A stretch of DNA of 64,000 nucleotides, from contig JAXLRH010000003.1 in assembly GCA_046331245.1 (NCBI GenBank), positions 124,001 through 188,000 on the forward strand, in the 5' to 3' direction. Positions 51,733 to 61,551 of this stretch are shown one piece after another. Position numbers and translations under genes: made by a program. Below the pieces are notes generated by a model. The model ran no database searches and was not told the origin of the DNA. It worked only from the letters and a program-made list of their open reading frames with translations. Within the stretch, counting starts at the first letter, position 1, and each line of letters opens with the position of its first letter. The stretch is from SSF14 sp046331245. GTDB taxonomy: Bacteria; Actinomycetota; Acidimicrobiia; Acidimicrobiales; Microtrichaceae.

Positions 51733-53343
51733 CTACTGCGCTGCGGCGCGCTTGGCCTCGGCGCGACGCTCGGCGTCGAGTCGCTCGAGGTCGGTCTCGT
51801 CGGAGTGGTCGACGTAGATCATCATCGCGGCCAAGGCACGGTGGCCGGCCACCTCGGACAGCTGCTCGTGCATCTGCTGAGCGACCGTGCGGTAGGTGGG
51901 GTGTCCCTGGGGCCCGGACCGCAGTTCGAGCATGTGCATCGCCTCACGGGCGTTGAACTGCATCGAGTAGCGCACCCGGTAGGCCAGCGACACGGCGTAG
52001 GGCGCCTGCTGGGGGAAGTTGACGGCCAGGTCGCGGTAGAGGTTCGCCGAGCGCTCCATCGTCTCGTCGAACGCCGCCGTGGCCCCGGCGTCGTCGACCG
52101 AGCCGGGCCGGATGTAGCCGTGGAACGGACCGAGCGTCTGCCACTCGATCGTCATCATGCGGTGTCGTTGCAGGTCGCGGAAGGCGCCGTAGTCGCTCAG
52201 CACGTCGAACCGGTAGAACGAGCGCTCGAGCGCCCGACCGGGCTTGTGGCGCCGGTTGGTGCGCTCCCCCACGTAGGCCTTCATGATGGAGATGCGCTCG
52301 TCGACCGACATCTCGCGGACGCGGTCCTCGATCTGCTCCTCCGGCTCGTGGCAGTACGGGTAGAGCATCGCCGCGACGGTCTTGATCTCGCCGTCGGGAT
52401 CGAAGTCGACGAGGGTGACCGACGACGAGTCGTCGCTCGGCGGCACCGTCGGGAAGATCTTGGCCGCCACGTCGGACATCGCCTGGTGGTTCGTGGCCAT
52501 GTACTCGCTCCAGGCGCCGCCGCGGTCGGGCAGGTCGACGCGCTTGAGGAACGACGGGATGACCTTGCGGAGTTCGGTCAGCATGAGGTCGGCGTAGGCG
52601 TTCGCCTCCGGCAGCTGCAGCGACTTGAGGCGCAGGAGCAGCGCCTCGTAGCCCTGGCCGGAGCCGTAGATGCCGACGTTGGAGAGCGACGCGGCCGGCA
52701 ACAGACCGCGGAGCGCGTCGAACGCCTTGGCGCGGATGGCCTGGCGGTACACGAAGTCGCTGTCGTCGGGGTGCTTCGGGTGCGCCTGACGGAAGTGCTC
52801 GGTGAGCTGGGGCACGAGGCCGGCGTACGTGTCGAACATGCGGTCCATGTCGCCCACGTAGCGGGCGCCCAGCGGCGAGGCCAGCACCGAGGGATCGCGG
52901 AAGAACCGGTAGCGGCCACCGAGGCGGGCGTCGTACGCGATGTAGCGCGTCGACTGCTCGAGGTAGCTCATGATGCGGCCCCACTCGAGGGCCTTCGTGA
53001 GGATGTTCGAGGCCTGCTCGCACGCCAGGTGCACGCCGCCGAGCTGGGCGACGGAGTCGTCGCCGTACTCGAAGAACACCTTGTCGTAGAGCGCCTCGGC
53101 CCGCTCGAGGCCGATGGTGGCGTCGATGTTCGCATCGCCGGACACGTCGAGGTCGTTGACGAACTCGTCGATGAAGAGCCGACGGAGCGACTTCGCCGAG
53201 CGCGAGTAGCGGGCGAACAGCGCGCCCTTGACCACCTCGGGGAGGTTGACGAGGGCGAAGACCGGGCCGTCGAGGTTGGTGAAGTACCGACGGAGGATGG
53301 CCTGTTCGGTACTGCTGAAGTCCTCAGCGACGTAGGGGGTCAC
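51733..53343 (-). CDS. Duplicated ThyX-like protein (FAD-dependent thymidylate synthase family)
   Basis: 536 residues, about twice a usual ThyX (about 220-250). The ThyX motif RHRxxSxNExSxRY is shared between two halves: the first has GRIMSYLEQSTRY (122-134), keeping Ser, Glu, Ser and RY, but lacking RH; the second has RHRMMTIEWQTLGPF (393-407), keeping RHR but lacking ExSxR. One hybrid active site at the interface of the halves is thus plausible (inference). GTG at 53343; TAATCT box 8 bases upstream. Whether it makes dTMP is open. Confidence 0.83.
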   Translation of the reverse strand: MTPYVAEDFSSTEQAILRRYFTNLDGPVFALVNLPEVVKGALFARYSRSAKSLRRLFIDEFVNDLDVSGDANIDATIGLERAEALYDKVFFEYGDDSVAQLGGVHLACEQASNILTKALEWGRIMSYLEQSTRYIAYDARLGGRYRFFRDPSVLASPLGARYVGDMDRMFDTYAGLVPQLTEHFRQAHPKHPDDSDFVYRQAIRAKAFDALRGLLPAASLSNVGIYGSGQGYEALLLRLKSLQLPEANAYADLMLTELRKVIPSFLKRVDLPDRGGAWSEYMATNHQAMSDVAAKIFPTVPPSDDSSSVTLVDFDPDGEIKTVAAMLYPYCHEPEEQIEDRVREMSVDERISIMKAYVGERTNRRHKPGRALERSFYRFDVLSDYGAFRDLQRHRMMTIEWQTLGPFHGYIRPGSVDDAGATAAFDETMERSANLYRDLAVNFPQQAPYAVSLAYRVRYSMQFNAREAMHMLELRSGPQGHPTYRTVAQQMHEQLSEVAGHRALAAMMIYVDHSDETDLERLDAERRAEAKRAAAQ

Positions 53344-53351
53344 GGCGACCG

Positions 53352-53357
53352 AGATTA
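53352..53357 (-). promoter_or_regulatory. -10 box TAATCT for ThyX-like gene
   Basis: Minus-strand TAATCT ends 8 bases before the GTG at 53343. Confidence 0.45.
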
Positions 53358-53371
53358 GGCGGGAAGGGGGG

Positions 53372-54544
<1,173 letters not shown>

Positions 54545-54550
54545 CGCCAG

Positions 54551-54556
54551 AGACTA
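54551..54556 (-). promoter_or_regulatory. -10 box TAGTCT for M20 gene
   Basis: Minus-strand TAGTCT ends 6 bases before the ATG at 54544. Confidence 0.5.
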
Positions 54557-54596
54557 CTCCGGGGCGTGTCGGGCTCTCCCCGCCCCCGCCGGCGTC

Positions 54597-55583
54597 CTAC
54601 TCGTGGCGGATGACGATCTTCCCCAGCTGGTCCGCCCGGCGGATGCGCTCGACGGCCTCGGGATACTCGGCCCACGGGAGCACCTGGTCGACGACCACGG
54701 GCAGCCCCTCGGCCATCAGCTTCGTGACGAAGGCGAACTCCTCGGCCGAGCCGAGGGTCGAGCCGACGATCTCGTGCTGCTTGAAGAACAGGCGGGGCAG
54801 GCTGAGCTGCACGTCGGAGCCCGAGGTGCCGCCGCAGGTGGCCAGGCGACCGCCGGGCTTGAGGGCCGCCACGGTCTGGTTCCAGGTGGCGGGGCCGATC
54901 GAGTCGACGACGACGTCGACCTTGACCGGATACGCCTCGTGGGAGTCGAAGGAGTCCTCCGCGCCGAGCTCGATCGAGCGCGCTCGCTTGGCGGCGTCGC
55001 GCGACGTGGTGAACACCCGGGCGCCGAGGTGCTGCGCCAGCACCTGCGCGGCGGTGGCCACTCCCCCGCCGATGCCGGTGACGAGCACCGTCTCGCCGGG
55101 TTGGAGGCGGGCCCGGCGCAGCATGCGCCACGCCGTGGTGAGCGCGACCGGGTACGCGGCGCACTCCTCCCACGTCCGGCCTGCGGGACGCGGCTCGATG
55201 CCGTGGTCGGGGATCACCACCAGCTCGCCGTGGCAGCCCCAACGGTGCTCGCCCATGAGCTGCAGGCTCGGATCGAACACGCTGTCGATCCCGAGGCGGG
55301 CGATGGCGTCCGCCGAGGTCTGCGCCGAGTTCACGACGACCTCGTCGCCGACCGCCCACCGGTCGACGTCGGGCCCGATGGCCTCGACGACGCCGGCCCC
55401 GTCGGAGCCGGGGACGTGGGGGAAGTGCTTCGGCTTGGGGAGGCCACGCGTCTGCCAGTGGTCGATGTGGTTCACGCCGCTCGCGACGACGCGCACCCGC
55501 ACCTCGTGCGGACCGGGCTCGGGGGTCGGTACCTCGCCCCACTCGTACTCACCGGGCGACGACGACAGGTACCAGGATCTCAT
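54597..55583 (-). CDS. Zinc-type alcohol dehydrogenase-like oxidoreductase
   Basis: 328-residue MDR-fold protein. N-terminal catalytic domain with FPHVPGSDGAGVVEAIGPDV and a structural HRWGCHGELVVIP. Rossmann part with VTGIGGGVATAAQVLAQHLGARVF. Ends FFKQHEIVGSTLGSAEEF, typical of the quinone reductase/zinc alcohol dehydrogenase group. The catalytic zinc Cys is not evident, so it may be a quinone oxidoreductase or enoyl reductase. TACCAT box 8 bases upstream. Confidence 0.9.
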   Translation of the reverse strand: MRSWYLSSSPGEYEWGEVPTPEPGPHEVRVRVVASGVNHIDHWQTRGLPKPKHFPHVPGSDGAGVVEAIGPDVDRWAVGDEVVVNSAQTSADAIARLGIDSVFDPSLQLMGEHRWGCHGELVVIPDHGIEPRPAGRTWEECAAYPVALTTAWRMLRRARLQPGETVLVTGIGGGVATAAQVLAQHLGARVFTTSRDAAKRARSIELGAEDSFDSHEAYPVKVDVVVDSIGPATWNQTVAALKPGGRLATCGGTSGSDVQLSLPRLFFKQHEIVGSTLGSAEEFAFVTKLMAEGLPVVVDQVLPWAEYPEAVERIRRADQLGKIVIRHE

Positions 55584-55591
55584 CGGGGTCG

Positions 55592-55597
55592 ATGGTA
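55592..55597 (-). promoter_or_regulatory. -10 box TACCAT for MDR gene
   Basis: Minus-strand TACCAT ends 8 bases before the ATG at 55583. Confidence 0.4.
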
Positions 55598-55624
55598 ACG
55601 GCGCTGCCGCCGCATCGTTCGCGG

Positions 55625-56213
55625 TCAGCCGAGAACGACGGCGCTGCGGTCGGGACGGACCCGGATCGAGACGGAGCGGGCGCGACCCGACCGCACACCG
55701 TCGAGCCAGATCCAGCGTGGCTGCTCGAAGTGCCAGTCGGTGCCGGCGACGCGCTCGGTGTGCAGGGCCGGGTGTGGCACGTGCGTGCCGAGCGGTGCGC
55801 CGCCGGGCCGCCAGTCGGTCCCGCAGCCCGAGCCGGCCCGACGTGATGTCGACCAGTCCGTCGTTCGGGTGCGCCTTCGGGCCGAGGTTCCAGTCGCCCA
55901 GGTGCGTGGCGTTCATCGCCACGGCGAAGGGCCCGGTCCATCCGTCGCCGCGGGCCACGACGTGCGCGACCGCCACGCGGGTCGCCCCGTCGAAGCTCAC
56001 GTCCAGCACGTCGATGGGCAGCGCCATCGGCGTCTCGACCGCGGCGCTCGGCCGGCCGCCGAGCGAGTGGTGGAGGTCGCCTCCGGTGATCACGACGAGC
56101 GACGGGCACGGCTCGCGGGACACGAGCGCGGCGAGCGCGGCGTCGTCGGCGGCGCGGGGCTCGTCGCCCGTCAGCTCGACGGGTTCACCCCATTGCTCGC
56201 CCTTGCGGATCAT
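55625..56213 (-). pseudogene. Frameshifted diacylglycerol-kinase C-terminal-like gene
   Basis: The reading frame from ATG 56213 gives a beta-sandwich like the C-terminal domain of YegS/DAGK kinases: FAVAMNATHLGDWNLGPKAHP and DGLVDITSGRLGLRDRLAARR. Near 55795-55805 the match moves to the next frame: PLGTHVPHPALHTERV, WIWLDG, then RPDRSAVVLG and a TGA at 55625-55627. One extra base in the CGGCGGC run would cause this. Only this C-terminal domain is present (about 195 residues), no ATP-binding lobe. ATG overlaps the helY stop (ATGA), so coupled. Frameshift may be real or an assembly error. Confidence 0.65.
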
Positions 56214-58894
56214 CGTCGCTCCCCGTCCTCGGCGGGCACCCCGCCCGAACCTGCCGACTCGGGCAGGGGCAACGGCGTCGATGGCCCGAAATCCGCCACG
56301 ACGCCACGCCGGAGCGCCTCGACCGCCGCGCCGGCACTGCGTCGCGTGCCGAGGTCGGGGGCGATCTCGGCGAGCTGGCTGAGTACGTCGATCACCATCT
56401 TCGTGGTGCGCACGAAGTCGCCGCCCGACATCTCGCCGTCGATGAGCCCGCCGAGGTCGCGGCCGGCAGCCCACCCGTGGCAGGCGGCCATGAAGCCGGC
56501 GTCGGGCGGCCGCGTCTGCGGCAGGCCCCGTTCGCGCTCGGCCCGCGCGATGCGCTCGGAGAGGCGTTCGAGCCGGCCGAAGCGCTGCCGGAGGTTGGCG
56601 TTGGGGAACACCGGCTCGGAGCCGTCGGGCCGGCGGTCCTCGTACACCACGGCGGCGACCATCGCGGCGGTGCCGGCGGCGTCGAGGCCGTCGAACACGC
56701 CGTCGTCGAGCGCCATGGCGACGATGAGATCGCGTTCGTGGTAGATCCGCGCAAGTCGCTCGCCGGCCTCGGTGAGCGACCAGCCGTCGAGGAACCCGAG
56801 CGACCCGAGGAGGTCGCTCACCGACTCGAAGCGACGCACGATCGACGACGTCCGCTTGTGGAGCTGCTTGGTGGCCCGGTCGCGGTCGGCGACGAGGCGT
56901 CGGTAGTCGGCCAGGGCCTCGACGTGCCGATCACGGTCGGGGCACTCGTGCACCGGGTGAGCCTCGAGCTCGGCGAGGAGGCGCTCCCATCGCGACGCGT
57001 TCGACGGCGCAGCGGAGGGCGGCGGCACGTTCGAGGCGCGGAGACGGCGGGCCGTCTCGTCGAGGAACGCCGGGTCGTGCGGTGCGTACGGCGAGGGCAG
57101 CTCTACGGCGACTGCGGCGCGCGGTGGATCGTCGAGGTCGGCGGCGACCAGCTGCACGGGCCGGCCCGACTGGTCGACCGTCCGCACGCGGATCGCCCCC
57201 TTCCCCCGGTAGGCCACCGAGAGCACGACCAGGCGCGGACGCTCCCCAGGGGCGAGCTCCAGCCGTTCGGCGGTGTCGGGACGGACGAGCGGTGTGATGA
57301 TGTCGCCGGGGCGCAGCAGGCTCACCGCCCGCTCGACGGCCACGCGGCCGTCGGGACGGTGCCGTCGCTCGCCGCTCACCCGCTCGGCGAGCGCCGTGTA
57401 CTCGGCGACGTCGCCCAGCTCGCACACCGTGTCGGGCTCGAGCGCGGCGAGCCGCTCGCTGTCGCGCACCAATCGGCGTTCGAGCGTGACGACGGCGCGG
57501 TCGGCCTGGAACTGGGCGAACGACTGACCGAGGAGCGACATCGCCTCGGACCGCTCGTAGCGGCGCACCAGGTTGGCCGCCATGTTGTACGTCGGCCGGA
57601 ACGATGACGTCAGCGGGAACTCACGGCTTCCCACCAGGCCGGCCACCTGGTTGAACGACACGAACGGCGACCACAGAACGACGGAGAACCCCTCGTCGTC
57701 GATGCCGCGTCGACCGGCGCGACCGGTGAGCTGCGTGAACTGGGCCGGCGTGAGGAACTCGTGGGTCTCGCCGTTGTACTTCGACAGCTTCTCGATCGCG
57801 ACGCTGCGCGCCGGCATGTTGATGCCGAGCGCGAGCGTCTCCGTGGCGAATACGACCTTGACGAGGCCCTCGACGAAGCAGCGCTCCACTGCCTCCTTGA
57901 ACGCCGGGATGAGGCCGGCGTGGTGGGCGGCGATGCCCTGCTCGAGCCCGGCGAGCCACATGTCGTAGCCCAGCACGTCGAGGTCGGCGTCGCTCAGCGC
58001 CGTCACCGACGCCTCGGCGATCGCACGGATGCGGAGACGCTCCTCGGCGTTGGTGAATCGCAGACCGCTGTCGCGGGTGACCGCCATCGCGTCGTCGCAC
58101 GCGTTTCGGCTGAAGATGAAGTAGATCACCGGGAGGAGGTCCTCCTCGGCGAGGCGCTCGATCGTCTCGACCCGTCGCGGGGTGACGAACCGGCGACGGC
58201 GCTCGGCCGGGCGACCTCCCTTGCCGGCCCGGGGATCGACGTCGAACCGGTACCCCTCGGGGTTCGGCCGGCCGTCGACCATCACCGGCACGAGGTGATC
58301 GCGTTCGGACGTGCGGTCGCCCACCAGGTAGAGGTTCTCGAGCTCCACCGGGCGCTCGTGCTCGATGACGGTGGCCGTGGGGCCGCGCACGGTCTCGATC
58401 CACTCGCCGAGCTCTGCGGCGTTCGACACCGTCGCGGAGAGGCACACCAGCCGCACGTGCGGCGGCAGCCCGATGATCACTTCCTCCCACACCGGCCCGC
58501 GATAGGCGTCCTGCAGGTAGTGCACCTCGTCGAGCACCACGACGTGCAGCCGGTCGAGCGAGTTCGACGCGGAGTAGATCATGTTGCGCAGCACCTCGGT
58601 GGTCATGACGACCACCTCGGCGTCACCGTTGATCGCGGTGTCGCCGGTGAGCAGACCCACGTCGGCGGCGCCGAGCCGCGCCACGAGGTCGGAGTACTTC
58701 TGGTTCGAGAGCGCCTTGATCGGCGTCGTGTAGAAGGTGCGGCCGCCCGCGTGGCGGGCCATGTCGATCGCCGCGTCGGCCACCACGGTCTTGCCCGAGC
58801 CGGTCGGCGCGGCGACGAGCACGGACCGACCGTCGTCGAGGGCGGCGATCGCCTCCAGCTGGAAGCGATCGAGGGAGAACGGCGTGTCGGCCAC
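56210..58894 (-). CDS. helY: HelY-type Ski2-like DExH RNA helicase
   Basis: 894 residues. Walker A APTGSGKT, DEVH box in VVLDEVHYLQDAYRG, SAT in VCLSATVSN, motif VI region QLTGRAGRRGIDDEG. Ski2/Mtr4-like ratchet and helical domains follow, with a C-terminal LSERIARAERERG region. Directly downstream of tatC (2 bases), the same order as in mycobacteria (tatA-tatC-helY). RNA turnover or processing role inferred from Ski2-like members. GTG at 58894. Confidence 0.92.
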   Translation of the reverse strand: MADTPFSLDRFQLEAIAALDDGRSVLVAAPTGSGKTVVADAAIDMARHAGGRTFYTTPIKALSNQKYSDLVARLGAADVGLLTGDTAINGDAEVVVMTTEVLRNMIYSASNSLDRLHVVVLDEVHYLQDAYRGPVWEEVIIGLPPHVRLVCLSATVSNAAELGEWIETVRGPTATVIEHERPVELENLYLVGDRTSERDHLVPVMVDGRPNPEGYRFDVDPRAGKGGRPAERRRRFVTPRRVETIERLAEEDLLPVIYFIFSRNACDDAMAVTRDSGLRFTNAEERLRIRAIAEASVTALSDADLDVLGYDMWLAGLEQGIAAHHAGLIPAFKEAVERCFVEGLVKVVFATETLALGINMPARSVAIEKLSKYNGETHEFLTPAQFTQLTGRAGRRGIDDEGFSVVLWSPFVSFNQVAGLVGSREFPLTSSFRPTYNMAANLVRRYERSEAMSLLGQSFAQFQADRAVVTLERRLVRDSERLAALEPDTVCELGDVAEYTALAERVSGERRHRPDGRVAVERAVSLLRPGDIITPLVRPDTAERLELAPGERPRLVVLSVAYRGKGAIRVRTVDQSGRPVQLVAADLDDPPRAAVAVELPSPYAPHDPAFLDETARRLRASNVPPPSAAPSNASRWERLLAELEAHPVHECPDRDRHVEALADYRRLVADRDRATKQLHKRTSSIVRRFESVSDLLGSLGFLDGWSLTEAGERLARIYHERDLIVAMALDDGVFDGLDAAGTAAMVAAVVYEDRRPDGSEPVFPNANLRQRFGRLERLSERIARAERERGLPQTRPPDAGFMAACHGWAAGRDLGGLIDGEMSGGDFVRTTKMVIDVLSQLAEIAPDLGTRRSAGAAVEALRRGVVADFGPSTPLPLPESAGSGGVPAEDGERR

Positions 58895-58896
58895 GG

Positions 58897-59700
58897 CTAC
58901 GCCGCGGGCGTCGCGGCGGACCGGCGGCGCAGCATGAGACGCGCGATCCAGATGGACGCCTCGTAGAAGAGGCACAGCGGGATGGAGAGCACGAACAGGC
59001 TCACCGGGTCGCCGCCGGGGGTGACGACGGCGACCACCGTGACGATGCCGACGATCGCGTGCCGGCGCACGGACGCCAGCTTGTCCGGCGACACGATGCC
59101 GATCAGCTGGAGTACCAGCAGGAGCAGGGGGAACTCGAAGCTGAACCCGAACGCGGCCACCATGAGCGCGAGCAGGCTGAAGTAGTCCTCCGCCCGGTTC
59201 TGGATGACGGCGGTACCGGCCTGGTTGATGAGCCACTGGAAGATCGCCGGCAGCGAGTAGTACGCGAGGGCCGCTCCCAGCATGAACAGCACCACCGAGC
59301 TGCCGACGAACGAGATCGCGTACCGCTTCTCGTTCTTGTAGAGGCCCGGCGCGATGAACCGCCAGAGCTGCCAGAAGATGACCGGCATCGCGAACAGGAT
59401 GCCCACGTAGGTGGAGATGCGCAGCTGGGTGGCGAACGGCGACGTGAGGTCGAGGAACACGAGCTCGCACGTCTTCTGCGTCGTGCCCTTGATCGCCTTG
59501 CAGTACGGCTCCTGCAGGAAGTCGTAGATGCGGTCGTAGAAGAAGTAGACGACGATCGCGCACACGACGACCGCCGCGCTGCACTTGAAGAGGCGGTTGC
59601 GGAGCTCGCGGAGGTGGTCCATGAGGCTCATCGAGCCGTCGGGATTCGCCCGACGCTCCTTGCGCCCGCGCAGCGCTCTGAAGTTGGTCAGTCGGCTCAC
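58897..59700 (-). CDS. tatC: Twin-arginine translocase subunit TatC
   Basis: 267 residues, six transmembrane segments. LMDHLRELRNRLF is the N-terminal signature that binds twin-arginine signals; TSPFATQLRISTYVGILFAMPVIFWQLWRFIAPGLY and FGFSFEFPLLLLVLQ are conserved. Receptor for folded substrates such as the molybdoenzyme type seen in this window. GTG at 59700 overlaps the tatB stop (GTGA). Confidence 0.97.
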   Translation of the reverse strand: MSRLTNFRALRGRKERRANPDGSMSLMDHLRELRNRLFKCSAAVVVCAIVVYFFYDRIYDFLQEPYCKAIKGTTQKTCELVFLDLTSPFATQLRISTYVGILFAMPVIFWQLWRFIAPGLYKNEKRYAISFVGSSVVLFMLGAALAYYSLPAIFQWLINQAGTAVIQNRAEDYFSLLALMVAAFGFSFEFPLLLLVLQLIGIVSPDKLASVRRHAIVGIVTVVAVVTPGGDPVSLFVLSIPLCLFYEASIWIARLMLRRRSAATPAA

Positions 59701-60230
59701 GGCGTGTCGACGGCTCCCTCGGGAGCGGGCACGCCGGTCTCGTCGGGGACGATCTCCGCGGGCTCGGCGACCGGCACGTCCTCAGCGGTCTCCGGCGCGG
59801 CCTCCTCGGCGACCTCCTCCGGGGTCAGGTCCGCGATCTCCTCGGTCACCATGTCGTCCGCTGCGGCGCGGGCGGCGGCTGCTGCCGCCTCGGCCTCCTC
59901 GGCAGCGCGGGCGGCGTCCTCGGCGACCTTCTTCGCGGCCTCCGCCTCGGCCTCTGCGGCCGTGGCGAACTCCATCAACTTCTTCCGCGGCGCGGCGACG
60001 AACTCGCCGACCTCGCGGATGGGCTTCATCGCCGGGTCGTCGAGGACCTCGCGCACCTCGCTCTGGAGGTTGGAGGTCATCGAGCGGAGCTTCGACATCC
60101 ACTGGCCCATCGTGCGGGCGGTCTCGGGCAGTCGCTCCGGGCCCAGCACGAGCAGCGCGACGACAAGGATGATGAGGACTTCGCCGCCCGTCAGACTGTC
60201 GAGGATGCCGAGCATTCCTCCGGTGGACAT
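59697..60230 (-). CDS. tatB: Twin-arginine translocase subunit TatB-like
   Basis: 177 residues: N-terminal membrane helix (about 17-31), then GPERLPETARTMGQWM hinge and amphipathic helix, then a long Ala/Glu coiled region. GPERLP rather than FGPKKLP, and the length, point to TatB, not TatA. Typical TatB docks signals with TatC. TACACT box 7 bases upstream of the ATG. In many mycobacteria the gene next to tatC is a short tatA, so the TatB-type partner is a variation; tatA is not in the window. Confidence 0.88.
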   Translation of the reverse strand: MSTGGMLGILDSLTGGEVLIILVVALLVLGPERLPETARTMGQWMSKLRSMTSNLQSEVREVLDDPAMKPIREVGEFVAAPRKKLMEFATAAEAEAEAAKKVAEDAARAAEEAEAAAAAARAAADDMVTEEIADLTPEEVAEEAAPETAEDVPVAEPAEIVPDETGVPAPEGAVDTP

Positions 60231-60237
60231 GGGGGGA

Positions 60238-60243
60238 AGTGTA
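60238..60243 (-). promoter_or_regulatory. -10 box TACACT for tatB
   Basis: Minus-strand TACACT ends 7 bases before the ATG at 60230. Confidence 0.5.
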
Positions 60244-60307
60244 CCGGCGGGAACCCGAGGCCTACGGCAGAGGTGGCCGAGGCCGTCCGCCCGTCAGGCC
60301 GAGGCAA

Positions 60308-60637
60308 TCAGGACTGCGTCATTTGCGACAGGGTCGTGAACCAGTCCGCGCCGCTGAGGATCTCGTGGAAGTCGAGGACGTCGTCGTGGGTGATCGGCGC
60401 GCCGGTCGGGCGCTCCCCCAGCTCGGCGGGCAGGCGCCATTCGACGCAGCGAACCCCGGCGGCGGCGAGGATGTCGATGACCTGGTCATCGGCGTTCTTC
60501 ACCTCCGTCATCCGGCACACCGGGCAGCGGAAGAGATAGGTACCGTCGCCGGTGTCTCCGCAGATGCGAACCTGCAGGTCACGCGACCGCAATTCCACGT
60601 CGCCGCACTCGCTGCATGTCGCCCGAATCAGTGCCAT
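60308..60637 (-). CDS. Small zinc-ribbon protein
   Basis: 109 residues. Two CxxC pairs: CSECG (about 8-12) and CPVC (about 38-41), forming a zinc ribbon; between them are RSRDLQVRICG and the FRCPVC turn. The C-terminal half is helical with WFTTLSQMTQS at the end. Resembles small nucleic-acid- or protein-binding zinc proteins; family uncertain. ATG at 60637; upstream in-frame sequence lies in the AT-rich region TTGAACGTCGAAATC, a likely promoter. Next to tatB on the same strand. Confidence 0.75.
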   Translation of the reverse strand: MALIRATCSECGDVELRSRDLQVRICGDTGDGTYLFRCPVCRMTEVKNADDQVIDILAAAGVRCVEWRLPAELGERPTGAPITHDDVLDFHEILSGADWFTTLSQMTQS

Positions 60638-60762
60638 TGGGGTTGTCCTCCGTCTCAGGATGGCTTCCACTTCTTTCGGCACCCGTCGGGGGAGAGTTGA
60701 GATTTCGACGTTCAACTTGTCCCCGAATGGGCCGTTGGTCGCATCCCGCACGGACGAGCGGC

Positions 60763-60768
60763 CACAAT
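60763..60768 (+). promoter_or_regulatory. -10-like CACAAT for GDPD-like gene
   Basis: CACAAT ends 6 bases before the GTG at 60775. Confidence 0.35.
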
Positions 60769-60774
60769 CGTCGG

Positions 60775-61524
60775 GTGATCCCACGTCAGTCCCCGCTCGC
60801 CCCGTCGGCGATCCTGTTCGCCGACGGCGGTGCGTCGGGGCACGGCGGACACGACACGGTCGACTCGTTCCTGCTGGCGCGGCGGCTCGGCGCCACGGGC
60901 ATCGCCAGCGATCTTGCCGTCACCTCCGACGGCGTCGCGGTGCTGCGTCGTGACCCGAAGGTGGGCGGTCTCCGCAAGCGGCGGCTGAGCGACGTGGCCC
61001 ACGCCGACCTGCCCGACGACGTGGTCGCGCTCTCCCGGTTCTACGAGGCCGTCGGCGGCGACCTGCCGTTGCTCCTCCGCGTCCGCGCCCACGGTGCGGT
61101 GCGGGCCGCCGTCGAGGACGTGGTGTCGCTGGCGGCCCGTCACCAGGCGCTCGAGCGCCTCTGGCTGTGCAGCGACGACCCGTCGGCGTTGGCCGAATGG
61201 CGCGAGCGATCCTCGGTCGTGCGCCTCGTCGACACGACGCCGATCGCCGCGATGTCGCTCGGCCCCGAACGGCACGCGGCGGACCTCCGCTCCGCCGGTG
61301 TCGACGCCGTGCTCCTCCCGCGCTCGGACTGGAGCGGCGGACGCACCGCGCTCTTCCACCGGTTCGGTCGCTGGTGCTTCGCCGCCGATGCCCCGCACGA
61401 GCGCATGATCGCGTCGCTGCTCCACATCGGGGTCGACGGCGTGTTGTCGCCCTACCCCGACCGGTTGGTGGACGCCGCGGCGGCGCACGCCGCGCCGGAC
61501 GCTCCGGCCTTCCGCGAGGACTGA
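60775..61524 (+). CDS. Glycerophosphodiester phosphodiesterase-fold protein, degenerate active site
   Basis: 249-residue TIM barrel of the GDPD family. The fold is clear: GIASDLAVTSDGVAVLRRDP matches GIELDVxxTxDGxxVxHHDP. The catalytic residues are not kept: the HRG at 17-19 is DGG, the metal Glu is Ala44, and the acid-base His is Arg59; only Asp46 remains. So the usual hydrolysis of glycerophosphodiesters is unlikely. Only plus-strand gene inside a minus-strand export cluster. GTG at 60775. Confidence 0.8.
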   Translation: MIPRQSPLAPSAILFADGGASGHGGHDTVDSFLLARRLGATGIASDLAVTSDGVAVLRRDPKVGGLRKRRLSDVAHADLPDDVVALSRFYEAVGGDLPLLLRVRAHGAVRAAVEDVVSLAARHQALERLWLCSDDPSALAEWRERSSVVRLVDTTPIAAMSLGPERHAADLRSAGVDAVLLPRSDWSGGRTALFHRFGRWCFAADAPHERMIASLLHIGVDGVLSPYPDRLVDAAAAHAAPDAPAFRED

Positions 61525-61551
61525 GCGCCCGGAGCGCTCAGGCCGGATCGG

